Shown here: positions 23,750 to 32,946 of the stretch, one piece after another
Numbering within the stretch: position 1 is the first letter of the stretch
Layout of the letters: each line of letters begins with the position of its first letter
DNA from: ZLKRG08 sp046091905
GTDB lineage: Bacteria; Actinomycetota; Actinomycetes; Nanopelagicales; Nanopelagicaceae
Assembly (NCBI GenBank): GCA_046091905.1
Contig: JBJTCN010000001.1
Span: 1 to 37,583 of the forward strand
DNA length: 37,583 bases
Direction of reading: 5' to 3'
Made by a program: the position numbers and the translations under genes
Notes under the pieces: generated by a model
Databases searched by the model: none
Told to the model about the DNA's origin: nothing
The model's input: only the letters and a program-made list of their open reading frames with translations

Positions 23750-24879
23750 TACTTCATGAAGTCGGGAACGTCGATCTCATCTTCAGCAACTAGCTCTTCA
23801 AATGAGATACGACGACGTGGAGTTTCTCCAGTAATTTCCATGGCGACCTGTAGCGGATCATTTTCAACTACTGGATTGGCGTTACCAGAAATCTCATTGG
23901 TCGTAATTACTGGTCGCTCAACTATCTTTGGTTGACCACCCTCAAAACCTGCAGCAATTACTGTAATTCGTACCTCATCGCCTAGCGCATCATCAATAAC
24001 AGTTCCGAAGATAAATTTAGAATCCGGATGCGCTGCATCTTGAACTAATTGGCAAGCTTCGTTAATTTCAAAGAGACCAAGATCGCTGCCACCTGCAACT
24101 GAGAGCAGAATTCCCATTGCGCCATCAATTGATGCTTCAAGCAGCGGAGAAGAGATTGCAAGTTCTGCGGCACGAATAGCACGATTCTCACCGCGCGCAG
24201 AACCAATTCCCATAAGCGCAGCACCTGCGCCAGTCATTACCGCTTTAACATCTGCAAAGTCGAGGTTAATTAATCCTGGTTGGGTAATCAATTCTGTAAT
24301 TCCTTGAACACCAGATAGTAAAACTTGATCTGCACTCTTAAATGCATCTAGCGCCGTAATTGCACGATCTGAAATTGCAAGTAAACGATCATTTGGAATT
24401 ACAATCAATGTATCTACTTCGGAGCGAAGTGCTTCGATACCTGCATCTGCTTGAGTGGTACGTAACTTTCCTTCAAAGGAAAATGGCTTTGTTACAACAC
24501 CAACTGTTAGCGCTCCAAGTTCGCGCGCAATCTTTGCAACTATCGGTGCGCCACCCGTACCAGTGCCACCACCTTCACCAGCGGTAATGAAAACCATATC
24601 TGCGCCACGAAGCGCTTCTTCAATTTCATCAACATTATCAAGTGCAGCTTCGCGACCAACTTCTGGCGCGGAACCTGCACCAAGTCCGCGAGTAATTTTT
24701 CTTCCGATATCGAGTTTTACATCGGCATCGCTCATCAACAATTGTTGAGAGTCGGTGTTAACTGCAATGAACTCAACACCTTTTAATCCGGCTTCGATCA
24801 TGCGATTAATTGCATTAACGCCGCCGCCACCAATACCAGCAACTTTGATGATTGCTAAATAATTTTGCGGTGCCGCCAT
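23749..24879 (-). CDS. ftsZ: Cell division GTPase FtsZ
   Basis: FtsZ polymerises at midcell to form the Z-ring. The 376-residue protein has the nucleotide-binding glycines IGGGGVNAINRM (16-27), the tubulin signature GEGGGTGTGG (101-110), the catalytic T7 loop NLDFADVKAVM, a short acidic linker (about 320-355) and the C-terminal SepF-binding peptide DIDVPDFMK-like (EIDVPDFMK). The ATG at 24879 has a good GAAGGGAAG ribosome site. Unlike its neighbours it has a real 127-base leader containing a plausible promoter and inverted repeat, so expression may be set separately from ftsQ. No ftsA is near, as expected for Actinobacteria. Confidence 0.98.
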   Translation of the reverse strand: MAAPQNYLAIIKVAGIGGGGVNAINRMIEAGLKGVEFIAVNTDSQQLLMSDADVKLDIGRKITRGLGAGSAPEVGREAALDNVDEIEEALRGADMVFITAGEGGGTGTGGAPIVAKIARELGALTVGVVTKPFSFEGKLRTTQADAGIEALRSEVDTLIVIPNDRLLAISDRAITALDAFKSADQVLLSGVQGITELITQPGLINLDFADVKAVMTGAGAALMGIGSARGENRAIRAAELAISSPLLEASIDGAMGILLSVAGGSDLGLFEINEACQLVQDAAHPDSKFIFGTVIDDALGDEVRITVIAAGFEGGQPKIVERPVITTNEISGNANPVVENDPLQVAMEITGETPRRRISFEELVAEDEIDVPDFMK

Positions 24880-24897
24880 GATCTTCCCTTCGATGTA

Positions 24898-24915
24898 AAC
24901 CTTTACTTAAGGGTT
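24898..24915 (-). repeat. Imperfect inverted repeat in the ftsZ leader
   Basis: On the minus strand AACCCTT-AAGT-AAAGGTT has seven-base arms with one mismatch and a four-base loop. It lies between the proposed promoter and the ftsZ ribosome site, about 20 bases before the start codon. It could fold in the leader mRNA or bind a protein; it is short and A/T-rich, so chance is possible. It has no following U run and is not a terminator. Confidence 0.35.
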
Positions 24916-24941
24916 ACAACTTATCCCAATTTGGTGGCGGA

Positions 24942-24970
24942 AAATTAGAGCGTAAGGGGTGAGTAATCAA
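24942..24970 (-). promoter_or_regulatory. Likely ftsZ promoter
   Basis: On the minus strand TTGATT (24970-24965) and TAATTT (24947-24942) are separated by 17 bases, a fair match to a housekeeping -35/-10 pair. Transcription would start near 24935 and give a leader of about 55 bases. The rest of the 127-base gap, from 24971 to the ftsQ stop, holds nothing I can name. Confidence 0.4.
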
Positions 24971-25006
24971 TAACCGACACGAGTTAAATTAACTGCAAAT
25001 TAACCG

Positions 25007-25669
25007 TTACTTGACTGTGGGTTTTGTTGGATCACTTACATCCATTTGTTTAATTTTCTTATTCTCCGGAAGTGCTAATAAAGCCTTAAAAATCTTTACT
25101 TTTACCGCGCTATTTGCGGTATCTCCCCAATTAATCCGAAGACCACTATCCATAATTATTTGAAAATTATTTGCAGAGGAGGCTGTGATACTGGTTGCAT
25201 CTGCGCGAATTTCTGTAGGCAGTGATAGGTAGAAGTCGACTGCGGCTGCTCTGGAGCTGGCATCTTTGGCGTTAATTTCCGCTAATTTCTTACTCACCTT
25301 TACCGGAGAGGTAAATATGACTCCCTTGGCATCGATATATCTACTACCAGAAGTTGCAATTGCATCTCGAGCTGCCAAGTTGATAGTTACCGCTCTGCTA
25401 ATCCAATTCCTTGAAATATTTACGCTTTCAATCCAATCAATTCCAGCTAAAGCTAAATTAGATGAGATGGCTCGAGGTTCGATTCGAGCCAGCTTCTCTC
25501 CCTTCTGGATATCGGCTATCTGTAAAACTTGTTTGGTGATTTGAGTATTTGGCGAACCATAGACGGAAACGCTCTGCACCGTGAAGATATTGGTCCAGCC
25601 AAACAGGAAGGCCAAAGTGGCGATAAATAGGATTGAAATACCAAGAGCAAATTCGCGCTTAAGACGCAC
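25007..25669 (-). CDS. ftsQ: Divisome protein FtsQ
   Basis: FtsQ is a bitopic membrane protein linking FtsL/FtsB and the septal synthase FtsWI. A basic N-terminus is followed by one helix (about 7-27) and an extracellular POTRA domain starting at FTVQSVSVYGSPNTQITKQV, then the beta domain with GRNWISRAVTINLAAR-type strands. I chose a GTG at 25669 (220 residues), seven bases after AAGAGG. A TTG at 25675 would add two residues but lies too close to that site. The start overlaps the murC stop by 11 bases. Sequence is weakly conserved, as usual for FtsQ; place between murC and ftsZ makes the call firm. Confidence 0.93.
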   Translation of the reverse strand: MRLKREFALGISILFIATLAFLFGWTNIFTVQSVSVYGSPNTQITKQVLQIADIQKGEKLARIEPRAISSNLALAGIDWIESVNISRNWISRAVTINLAARDAIATSGSRYIDAKGVIFTSPVKVSKKLAEINAKDASSRAAAVDFYLSLPTEIRADATSITASSANNFQIIMDSGLRINWGDTANSAVKVKIFKALLALPENKKIKQMDVSDPTKPTVK

Positions 25670-27038
25670 TACCAAACCTCTTATGTAACTCTTCCAAAAT
25701 TAGAGATCCCAGCGAGCTCACATCACCTGCACCCAGAGTAATAATTACATCTCCTGGATTGGCTGCTTTGCTGATTTCTTCAGTTACCGACATGAAATTT
25801 GGTTCAAATTTTGCATTATTCATCAACTTAACAATATTGGCACTGGTAACACCGGTAATTGGTTGCTCACTTGCGGCGTAAACTTCAAGCATCCATACAA
25901 AATCTGCCATCGCTAGACTCTCGGCAAATTCTTTGGTAAATACTTTGGTGCGCGAATAACGATGCGGTTGAAAGATAACTAATAATTTTCCGCCGCCGGC
26001 ATACCTTCTGGCCGCAGCCAACGTCACCTTGATTTCAGTTGGGTGATGACCATAATCATCGATTACCCGTACGCCGCCTATGCTTCCCTTTAACTCAAAT
26101 CGCCTGCCGGCACCATGGAATTTAACTAGTCCATCGAGAAGTGCAGTTGCAGGTAGCCCTAATTCCAAGCCCACTGCTAGTACTGCCGCGGCATTTAAGA
26201 CATTATGTTCGCCTGGAACTGAAAGTTCTAAAGTGCCAATCTTCGCGCCATTCCAAAGTACTCTGGCAGTAGAGCCGCCGACACCTAATTGGATTTGATC
26301 TACTCGAAGTGCAGCACTTTCGCTCTTTCCATATCCAATTGTTTTTACTTTGGCGCCACTTGCAACTTTTTTGGCACCTTCATCATCTGCACAAAAGACT
26401 AGAAATCCAGAGATGGTCTGCACGAAGTCTGCAAAAACATCAAAGACTTGCGCTTCACTTTCAAAATGATCAACGTGATCCCATTCAACATTTGTAATGA
26501 TGGCAGCATGCGGGTGATATGCCACGAATGAGCCATCAGATTCATCAGCCTCTGCCACGAAATACTTTCCAGAACCGCGATGTGCGTTAGAGCCAGAGCT
26601 TTTTAAAATGCCACCGATTGCAAATGATGGGTCCGCGCCAGCACTCTGCATCGCAACGGTAGCCATAGAAGAGGTAGTGGTTTTGCCATGTGTACCCGCC
26701 ACTGCAATTGAAATTGATTCTGACATTAATAGAGCTAGCGCTACTGCACGGGTTATTTCAGGAATACCTAAATTGATTCCAGCTTCCCGTTCTGGATTAT
26801 TTGATTTAATGGCGTTCGAATATACAATTAAATCCGCGCCATTTACATGTTCGGCTTTATGATCAATAAAGATCTTTGCTCCTAGAGCGCGAAGTGCATT
26901 TAAGACAGAAGAGTCTGAAGCATCGGAACCAGAAACTTTGATTCCATGTGAGATCGCAATTCGTGCCAGACCACTCATGCCAGAGCCACCAATGCCAATA
27001 AAGTGAACTCGCTTGCCAACTAACTCCTTTAGTTGCAT
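25659..27038 (-). CDS. murC: UDP-N-acetylmuramate--L-alanine ligase
   Basis: MurC adds L-alanine to UDP-MurNAc using ATP, the first peptide step of peptidoglycan synthesis. The 459 residues contain the N-terminal substrate domain HFIGIGGSGMSGLARI (12-27), the ATP loop GTHGKTT (115-121), FVAEADESDGSF, the central NVEWDHVDHF motif and the C-terminal VIDDYGHHPTEI and FQPHRYSRT. All are typical of MurC rather than other Mur ligases. The ATG at 27038 abuts the murG stop. The 3' end overlaps ftsQ. Confidence 0.98.
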   Translation of the reverse strand: MQLKELVGKRVHFIGIGGSGMSGLARIAISHGIKVSGSDASDSSVLNALRALGAKIFIDHKAEHVNGADLIVYSNAIKSNNPEREAGINLGIPEITRAVALALLMSESISIAVAGTHGKTTTSSMATVAMQSAGADPSFAIGGILKSSGSNAHRGSGKYFVAEADESDGSFVAYHPHAAIITNVEWDHVDHFESEAQVFDVFADFVQTISGFLVFCADDEGAKKVASGAKVKTIGYGKSESAALRVDQIQLGVGGSTARVLWNGAKIGTLELSVPGEHNVLNAAAVLAVGLELGLPATALLDGLVKFHGAGRRFELKGSIGGVRVIDDYGHHPTEIKVTLAAARRYAGGGKLLVIFQPHRYSRTKVFTKEFAESLAMADFVWMLEVYAASEQPITGVTSANIVKLMNNAKFEPNFMSVTEEISKAANPGDVIITLGAGDVSSLGSLILEELHKRFGSAS

Positions 27039-28070
27039 TTAGATCACTCGCTCAATGGAATCGGCAATTTGCGTTGCCGCATTTAATGAGGTGCCAAGTG
27101 GTTCGATACTTCCCTGCCGCAGTAAACGGGAGAGATTTGAATTAAGCCAGCTGCTAGTAAATTCGCGTTGCTCAATTAATTCAGCCTTGTGTGCCAAGAC
27201 CAACTCATCGGCATTTAGAGCCTGCTCGCCATTTCCAATTGGCAGTGGGATAAAGAGCGCAAATTTGCCAAGGGCTGCAAATTCAGTACATGCAATTGCG
27301 CCACTCCTAGAGATCACTAAGTCCGCTGCCAATAACACGGTAGCCATATCTTCAATATAACTAACAGGTCGATAAGTAGCCGTGCTTGCTGGCAACTGAT
27401 TCTCTTTACCCAAGGAATGGATTACCGTGCAATTTTTAAAGTCACTCTCTGCAATTACTTTATTAATAGCTTGAGATCCGGTTGATCCACCAAGAACCAA
27501 TACTAAATCTCCATTAATTCCTAATTTTGCTTTGGCACCGGCACGAGCCGCTTTCCAATCACTCTGAGTGGCTGCTTGAATAATCTCGCTCTTCAAAGGA
27601 TTGCCCACCACTTTTGCACCCGAGATCCCAGAATTTTGGTAAGCCACTGCTACCTCTTTGGTAAAAATAGCGCCAAATCTATTTGCTAACCCAACCTTTG
27701 CATTTTGATCATGCACCACTATTGGTTTACGTAAAATCACAGCGGCTATGTACGCCGAACCTGCCACATATCCACCAAAGCCAACTACTACATCAAAGCG
27801 TTTAACAATTTGGGCGCACTTTAGAATTGAATTAAAAAATCGAAATGGAAAAAGCAGAGCGCTTAAATCTAATTTTCTTGGTGCAACTACTTTTGGAATT
27901 AAGTAGAGGGTGCCACCGCGTTCTGGAATTAGATTAACTTCAAGTCCGCTTTTGGTACCTAGAAAGGCAACCTCATCGCCTGGGTAGCGCTCTCGCCAAA
28001 TTTGCGCGACCGCCCAAGCTGGCTCAATATGACCCGCAGTTCCGCCACCAGCAAAGAGGATGCGATTCAT
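27039..28070 (-). CDS. murG: UDP-GlcNAc:lipid I N-acetylglucosaminyltransferase
   Basis: MurG adds GlcNAc to lipid I to make lipid II on the inner face of the membrane. The 343-residue GT-B enzyme shows the glycine loop FAGGGTAGHIEPA (6-18), a second one VLGGSTGSQAINKV, and the donor site motif VISRSGAIACTEFAALGKFA. VGFGGYVAG is the acceptor-side signature. It directly abuts ftsW upstream (TAA-ATG) and murC downstream. Confidence 0.97.
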   Translation of the reverse strand: MNRILFAGGGTAGHIEPAWAVAQIWRERYPGDEVAFLGTKSGLEVNLIPERGGTLYLIPKVVAPRKLDLSALLFPFRFFNSILKCAQIVKRFDVVVGFGGYVAGSAYIAAVILRKPIVVHDQNAKVGLANRFGAIFTKEVAVAYQNSGISGAKVVGNPLKSEIIQAATQSDWKAARAGAKAKLGINGDLVLVLGGSTGSQAINKVIAESDFKNCTVIHSLGKENQLPASTATYRPVSYIEDMATVLLAADLVISRSGAIACTEFAALGKFALFIPLPIGNGEQALNADELVLAHKAELIEQREFTSSWLNSNLSRLLRQGSIEPLGTSLNAATQIADSIERVI

Positions 28071-29207
28071 TTATCTTGGCACCCCTTTTCGTTTGCGGAT
28101 TCGAAACTCATTAGCAACTTGCGGATTTCGAAGCGCGATTCCTGCCACAAACCCTAGCGCGCCAACTAGTGCCAGAAGTGAAGATCCGCCATACGAGAGA
28201 AATGGCAAGGTCACTCCTACCACCGGAATCAAACTAGTAGCGGAGGCCAAATTAATTAGTGATTGAAACCCAATCCAGAAAGCTATACCTAACCCCAGAT
28301 ATCTACTAAAAGTATCTTGGGCAGTTAGCGAAATCTTGATAATGCAGATTACTAATAGCGAAATTGCAGTTATCGTTGCCAAAGTACCCAATAATCCAAA
28401 TTCTTCGCCAATAACACCAAAGATAAAGTCTGTATGCGCCTCAGCTAAATTTCCCCACTTCTGTTTGCTCGAACCGATACCAGAACCAAAGAGACCGCCG
28501 CTACCTAGCGCCATCAAACTATGTGCTGGTTGCCAACCAGCGTTCTTATAAACATCTTCTGCGAAAGGATGCACAAAAGCAGTAAATCGCGCGATTCGAT
28601 AAGGCTGTATCGCAACTAAAGCAGCAACTCCCAAAATACCCGCAACTGCAAGGCCGGCGATGTACTTGCTCTCAGCACCAGCTAAATAAATTAAGGTCGC
28701 AAGTACTAGACCAATAACTACGGCAGATCCTAAATCCCCACCTTTTAAAACCACTGCCAACACCATCGTAAAACCGATGGTCAGACGAATTGTAATTTTT
28801 CGGGGCTCGCCAAAGTTATTTTCAATTATGTAAGCAGACCAAAGTATCAAGAAAACTTTCGCAACCTCTGATGGCTGAAAATCAATCGGTCCGATGGCTA
28901 TCCAGTTGGTATTTCCATTTACATTTCTGCCAAAGGGAATTAGCAATAGCATAAAGAGAATTGCAAATCCCAAGCTTCGATGTGCAAACCCTTTGATGGT
29001 CTGTAGTGGAAATTTAGAAATGAGCCACGCGAATGGCACAGACATCACTGATACCAAGATCTGCTTCCAACTGATGGAGAAGGAATTGCCTCCAGTGTTT
29101 AAGCCTAAGACTTGCGCGGCAGAGATCACCATAATGGCACCAAAAATTAGAATGGCAAATGAGAGCCAGAGAAAAGTTTTAAAAGTGCTGACCGGATTTT
29201 TTAACAT
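28071..29207 (-). CDS. ftsW: Septal peptidoglycan polymerase FtsW
   Basis: FtsW is the SEDS glycosyltransferase that polymerises lipid II at the septum with FtsI. The 378-residue protein has about ten hydrophobic segments and the family motifs NTNWIAIGPIDFQPSEVAK, GGDLGSAVVIGLVL, WQPAHSLMALGSGGLFG and the last-loop PVVGVTLPFLSYGGSS. It lacks the long N- and C-terminal tails of mycobacterial FtsW. RodA is the nearest alternative, but a position between murD and murG fits FtsW. It abuts both neighbours without a gap. Confidence 0.95.
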   Translation of the reverse strand: MLKNPVSTFKTFLWLSFAILIFGAIMVISAAQVLGLNTGGNSFSISWKQILVSVMSVPFAWLISKFPLQTIKGFAHRSLGFAILFMLLLIPFGRNVNGNTNWIAIGPIDFQPSEVAKVFLILWSAYIIENNFGEPRKITIRLTIGFTMVLAVVLKGGDLGSAVVIGLVLATLIYLAGAESKYIAGLAVAGILGVAALVAIQPYRIARFTAFVHPFAEDVYKNAGWQPAHSLMALGSGGLFGSGIGSSKQKWGNLAEAHTDFIFGVIGEEFGLLGTLATITAISLLVICIIKISLTAQDTFSRYLGLGIAFWIGFQSLINLASATSLIPVVGVTLPFLSYGGSSLLALVGALGFVAGIALRNPQVANEFRIRKRKGVPR

Positions 29208-30542
29208 TTAAGCAAACTTCTTAACGGCGGCAATAAATTGATCACCGCGGTCCGAGTAGTTTTTAAATTGATCCATTGAGGCACAAGCTGGCGCCATCAA
29301 AACCGTATCCCCTGGTTCGGCTAATTGAGCTGCCTTTTTAACTACCGCTTCCATTACATTTTCACTGTCGATACGGTAAAACTCTATGCCGTGTTTTTCT
29401 AACTGCGTAGCGATTAGTTCACGGTCAGCGCCGATGAGTAGCGCCGCTTTAATACGAGACTTACATTTTTCGATCAAACTCTCAAAATTGGCACCTTTAG
29501 CCAAGCCACCGGCAATCCAGATTGAACTAGTTGCTGAAAAGAGCGAAGCTTGTGCAGCATGAGGATTGGTGGCTTTGGAATCATTAATCCAGCGGATGCC
29601 ATTTTTCTCGAGCGCTAATTCGATGCGATGGCGCCCTGGTTTGTAATCTTTAATGGCAGTACGAATACTCTCTAAATCAGCCCCAACTGCACGCGCTACT
29701 CCAGCTGCAGCCAAGGTGTTGGAAACGGCATGTGGCACCGTTGGCTGAACCTCACTTAGTTGGCAAATTTCGCCGGCTTCATTTAAGTCATCAACAAATG
29801 CACGATCAATTAAAAGTTCTTCAACTAGGCCGAGTTCACCTTTGGCTGGAGTGTCCAAACCAAAATAGATTTTCTGGCCAGTCCAGCCACTAACTGCTTG
29901 AACCAGATGTTGGTCTTGTCCGTTAATAATCCCGGTATCAGTGTGTGCAAGTAATTTAATCTTTGCCTGAGTGTAACTTTCAAAAGAACCATGCCAATCG
30001 GTGTGGTCATCTGCAATATTTAAAATCGCCACCGCAGCAAATTCAGGATCTTCCATCCAATGAATTTGAAAACTAGAGAGTTCAAGGACTAGAACTTCGA
30101 ATTTGGTTTCACTCCAAACTGTCTCAATTACGGTAGTACCCACATTTCCACACGCGCTTGCTGAAATGCCTGCTGCATTTATCATTGCAGCAGTTAATTC
30201 TGTAGTTGAGGTTTTTCCGTTAGTGCCGGTAATCGCCACCCACTTCTGATTGGGGCGATGTAAATTGCGAAAATGCCAAGCAATATCAACTTCATTTGTA
30301 ATTTTTATCCCAGCGCTTGCTACCGCTTTAACTAGCGGATGACTTGGTTTCCAACCTGGCGAAACAACTGCTAAGTCATAATCTAAATTGGTTAAATCAT
30401 TTATTGAATGGGTTGAAAAATCCGGTAGAGGTTTATCGTCTGCGATTTTTACAGAAGCGCCAAGTTGCTCAATAATCTTGGCAACAGCGCTGCCGGTTAC
30501 CCCGCCACCGAGGATTAATACTTTCTTGCCAGCGAATTCCAT
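29208..30542 (-). CDS. murD: UDP-MurNAc-L-alanine--D-glutamate ligase
   Basis: MurD adds D-glutamate to UDP-MurNAc-L-Ala. The start chosen is the ATG at 30542, five bases after the mraY stop, giving 444 residues beginning MEFAGKKVLILGGGVTGSAV. The frame is open to 30647, but the extra 35 residues are the mraY end read out of frame. The ATP loop is GTNGKTS (106-112); LELSSFQIHW and NDSKATNPHAA are specific for MurD. No ribosome site is evident, so it is probably translated by coupling to mraY. It abuts ftsW. Confidence 0.96.
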   Translation of the reverse strand: MEFAGKKVLILGGGVTGSAVAKIIEQLGASVKIADDKPLPDFSTHSINDLTNLDYDLAVVSPGWKPSHPLVKAVASAGIKITNEVDIAWHFRNLHRPNQKWVAITGTNGKTSTTELTAAMINAAGISASACGNVGTTVIETVWSETKFEVLVLELSSFQIHWMEDPEFAAVAILNIADDHTDWHGSFESYTQAKIKLLAHTDTGIINGQDQHLVQAVSGWTGQKIYFGLDTPAKGELGLVEELLIDRAFVDDLNEAGEICQLSEVQPTVPHAVSNTLAAAGVARAVGADLESIRTAIKDYKPGRHRIELALEKNGIRWINDSKATNPHAAQASLFSATSSIWIAGGLAKGANFESLIEKCKSRIKAALLIGADRELIATQLEKHGIEFYRIDSENVMEAVVKKAAQLAEPGDTVLMAPACASMDQFKNYSDRGDQFIAAVKKFA

Positions 30543-30547
30543 TTTAA

Positions 30548-31606
30548 TTAGGCAGCTACCCACTGCGCATAGAAGAGCCCGAGTCCTAGCGCAACTGAAA
30601 GCCCAGCAATAATCCAGAATCGGACCACGATAGTAACCTCGCCCCAACCCTTTAATTCAAAGTGATGTTGCAGCGGCGCCATCCTGAAAATTCGTTTTCC
30701 GCCAGTTAATTTGAAGAAAGCTACTTGTATGATCACCGATAAGGTAATTAATACAAATAGCCCACCAATTGCAATCAATAGAAGTTCGGTTCGCATTGAA
30801 ATAGCTAAACCAGCTAGCGCACCACCTAGTGCTAATGATCCGGTATCTCCCATGAAGATCTTTGCTGGTGAAGTATTCCACCAGAGAAAACCGGTACATG
30901 CCGCTGCCAGCGCTGCCGCTAAAACCGCTAAATCCATCGGATCGCGAACTTGATAACAATTTGGCACAAGTTCTGCTCCACATGATTGACCAAATTGCCA
31001 AACACCGATTAGCACAAATGCTAAAAATGACATCACTGATGCTCCGGTAGCTAAGCCATCAAGACCATCAGTTAAATTCACGCCATTGCTGGTAGCGGTA
31101 ACCATGAAAATTACCCAGATTATTAAGGCGACAATCCCTAATTTAATTGAGGTATCTCGTAGAAAAGAGAGATTATTAGAAATCGGAGTTAGGCCATTAC
31201 TGTCTGGAAATTTTGTTCCGAAATATGCGAATAATCCGGCAACAATAATCTGCCCAATAATCTTCTGCTTGCTATTTAGCCCTAGTGATTGTTGCTTTAC
31301 AACTTTCAAATAATCATCTATGAATCCAACTAGCCCAAGCCCGGTAAATAAAGCGATAACCAATAGTGCGGATGCGCTAAATGCGATACCCAGCAACAAA
31401 TGTGCCAAGGCATAGCCAGATATAGATGAGAAGATAATTGCTATTCCACCCATAGTTGGAGTACCGCGCTTTAAATGGTGGCTCTTAGGGCCATCTTCGC
31501 GAATCATTTGACCGTAACTATTACGCGCCAATATTTTAATCAATATTGGAGTGCCAAAGAAACTAAAGAAAAGCGCGAAGACACCTGCAAGTAGGATCTC
31601 TTTCAT
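30548..31606 (-). CDS. mraY: Phospho-N-acetylmuramoyl-pentapeptide transferase
   Basis: MraY moves phospho-MurNAc-pentapeptide from UDP to undecaprenyl phosphate, making lipid I. The 352-residue enzyme has about ten membrane helices. Active-site residues are visible: Asp97 and Asp98 in GFIDDYLK, Asp180 and Asp183 in GVNLTDGLDGLA, and the HHFELKGWGE histidine motif near the C-terminus; GTPTMGG (48-54) is the uridine-side signature. The ATG at 31606 overlaps the murF stop as ATGA. Confidence 0.98.
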   Translation of the reverse strand: MKEILLAGVFALFFSFFGTPILIKILARNSYGQMIREDGPKSHHLKRGTPTMGGIAIIFSSISGYALAHLLLGIAFSASALLVIALFTGLGLVGFIDDYLKVVKQQSLGLNSKQKIIGQIIVAGLFAYFGTKFPDSNGLTPISNNLSFLRDTSIKLGIVALIIWVIFMVTATSNGVNLTDGLDGLATGASVMSFLAFVLIGVWQFGQSCGAELVPNCYQVRDPMDLAVLAAALAAACTGFLWWNTSPAKIFMGDTGSLALGGALAGLAISMRTELLLIAIGGLFVLITLSVIIQVAFFKLTGGKRIFRMAPLQHHFELKGWGEVTIVVRFWIIAGLSVALGLGLFYAQWVAA

Positions 31607-32946
31607 TTAACATCCCAACTTTCTATCAGCGCTTGGGCTAATCTCTCTAAACCTTCAACACGTGAAGCCTTCACTAGAACTACATCGCCTGGCGCAAACT
31701 CATTTCTAAGCTCCAAAGCATCTTCCCACTTTTCATAATTAAGTGCGGCGCCATACTCTTTTGCATTGATTGCAACTAAATGATCTACACCTAAATCTCG
31801 GGCAAGGGTGCCAATTTTCTCGTGAGCTTGGTTGGAGGACTCGCCGAGTTCATGCATTTTTCCTAAAAATGCCCAGGCTGCGCCGCCACGCTCTTGTGCA
31901 AATAATCTCAATGAAAAGAGCGCCGCTTCCATCGACTCTGGTGCGGCGTTATAGGCATCATTAATAATTAATAGGCCAGGAAGTTCATGTAATTGCATCC
32001 GCCATTTGCTGCGATTTTCTGCCGTTGAGAGCGCAGTTGCAATGTGATCATTGGAAATACCTAAAGCAATTGCAGCTGCCGCTGCAGCTAGCGCATTTGG
32101 AATCTGTTGCGCTCCGATTAAACGCATACCAACCGAGACTCGACCTTCGCCATCCACTAAGTCAAAGTGCGGTGAACCTTCGCGGATCTCTACATCTGCA
32201 GCCCGGACATCGGCTGCTGCACTTTCGCCAAAAGTAATTACGCGTCCGGCAAATCCATCAGCCATTCTTGGCGTAAATTCATCATAAAGCCCCAAAATGG
32301 CCACGCCATCCGATGGCAAAGTTTTAATTAACTCTCCCTTTGCTTTTGCAATGTTCTCTCTGGATCCAAACTCTGACAAGTGCGCACTGCCTACCTTTAA
32401 TACAATGCCCACATCTGGTTTCACAATTGAAGAGAGATTGCCAATATCTCCCAAATGTCTAGCACCTAACTCTGCGATGCAGTATTTAGTCTGCTCATCG
32501 CAGCGCAATAGATTTAAAGGCGCACCTAATTCATTATTGAAGGAATTCTCAGGCGCAATGGTGGGACCAATACTCTGCAAAATATGATGAAGTAAATCTT
32601 TGGTAGTGGTCTTGCCTTGAGAACCAGTAATGCCTATGACTTTTAAGTTTGGCAGTTGTAATCGAACATAAGCAGCTAACTTTCCTAACGCCACCAGCAC
32701 ATCGTCAACTTTGATATTTGGAAAATTAACCGGCTTTGAAACTAGTGCGAAGACTGCACCATTATCCAGCGCATCTTTAATGTAATTATGTCCATCAGCT
32801 TGTTCGCCAACTAATGCCAAGAAGAAGGAACCTGGAGTTGCTTTGCGAGAGTCAAAAACTGGCGCTACCCAGACCTCTTGATTTGCCTCCACGTTTAAAG
32901 TCCCACCCACAATCTCTGCAATTTGCGCGGCTTTTAATCTAATCAT
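31603..32946 (-). CDS. murF: UDP-MurNAc-tripeptide--D-alanyl-D-alanine ligase
   Basis: MurF adds D-Ala-D-Ala to complete the UDP-MurNAc-pentapeptide. The 447 residues include the N-terminal domain with FDSRKATPGSFFLAL (31-45), the ATP loop GSQGKTT (108-114), ENSFNNELGAPLNLL, ELGARHLGDI and the C-terminal NDAYNAAPESMEAAL and VKASRVEGLE. These are MurF-specific. ATGA overlaps join it to murE upstream and mraY downstream. No ddl gene for the dipeptide is in the window. Confidence 0.97.
   Translation of the reverse strand: MIRLKAAQIAEIVGGTLNVEANQEVWVAPVFDSRKATPGSFFLALVGEQADGHNYIKDALDNGAVFALVSKPVNFPNIKVDDVLVALGKLAAYVRLQLPNLKVIGITGSQGKTTTKDLLHHILQSIGPTIAPENSFNNELGAPLNLLRCDEQTKYCIAELGARHLGDIGNLSSIVKPDVGIVLKVGSAHLSEFGSRENIAKAKGELIKTLPSDGVAILGLYDEFTPRMADGFAGRVITFGESAAADVRAADVEIREGSPHFDLVDGEGRVSVGMRLIGAQQIPNALAAAAAAIALGISNDHIATALSTAENRSKWRMQLHELPGLLIINDAYNAAPESMEAALFSLRLFAQERGGAAWAFLGKMHELGESSNQAHEKIGTLARDLGVDHLVAINAKEYGAALNYEKWEDALELRNEFAPGDVVLVKASRVEGLERLAQALIESWDVK

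Noticed and set aside
30543..30647. 35-residue N-terminal extension of murD
   Set aside because: The extra residues are the mraY 3' end read in another frame. Family alignment and the ATG at 30542 just after the mraY stop fit the shorter protein.
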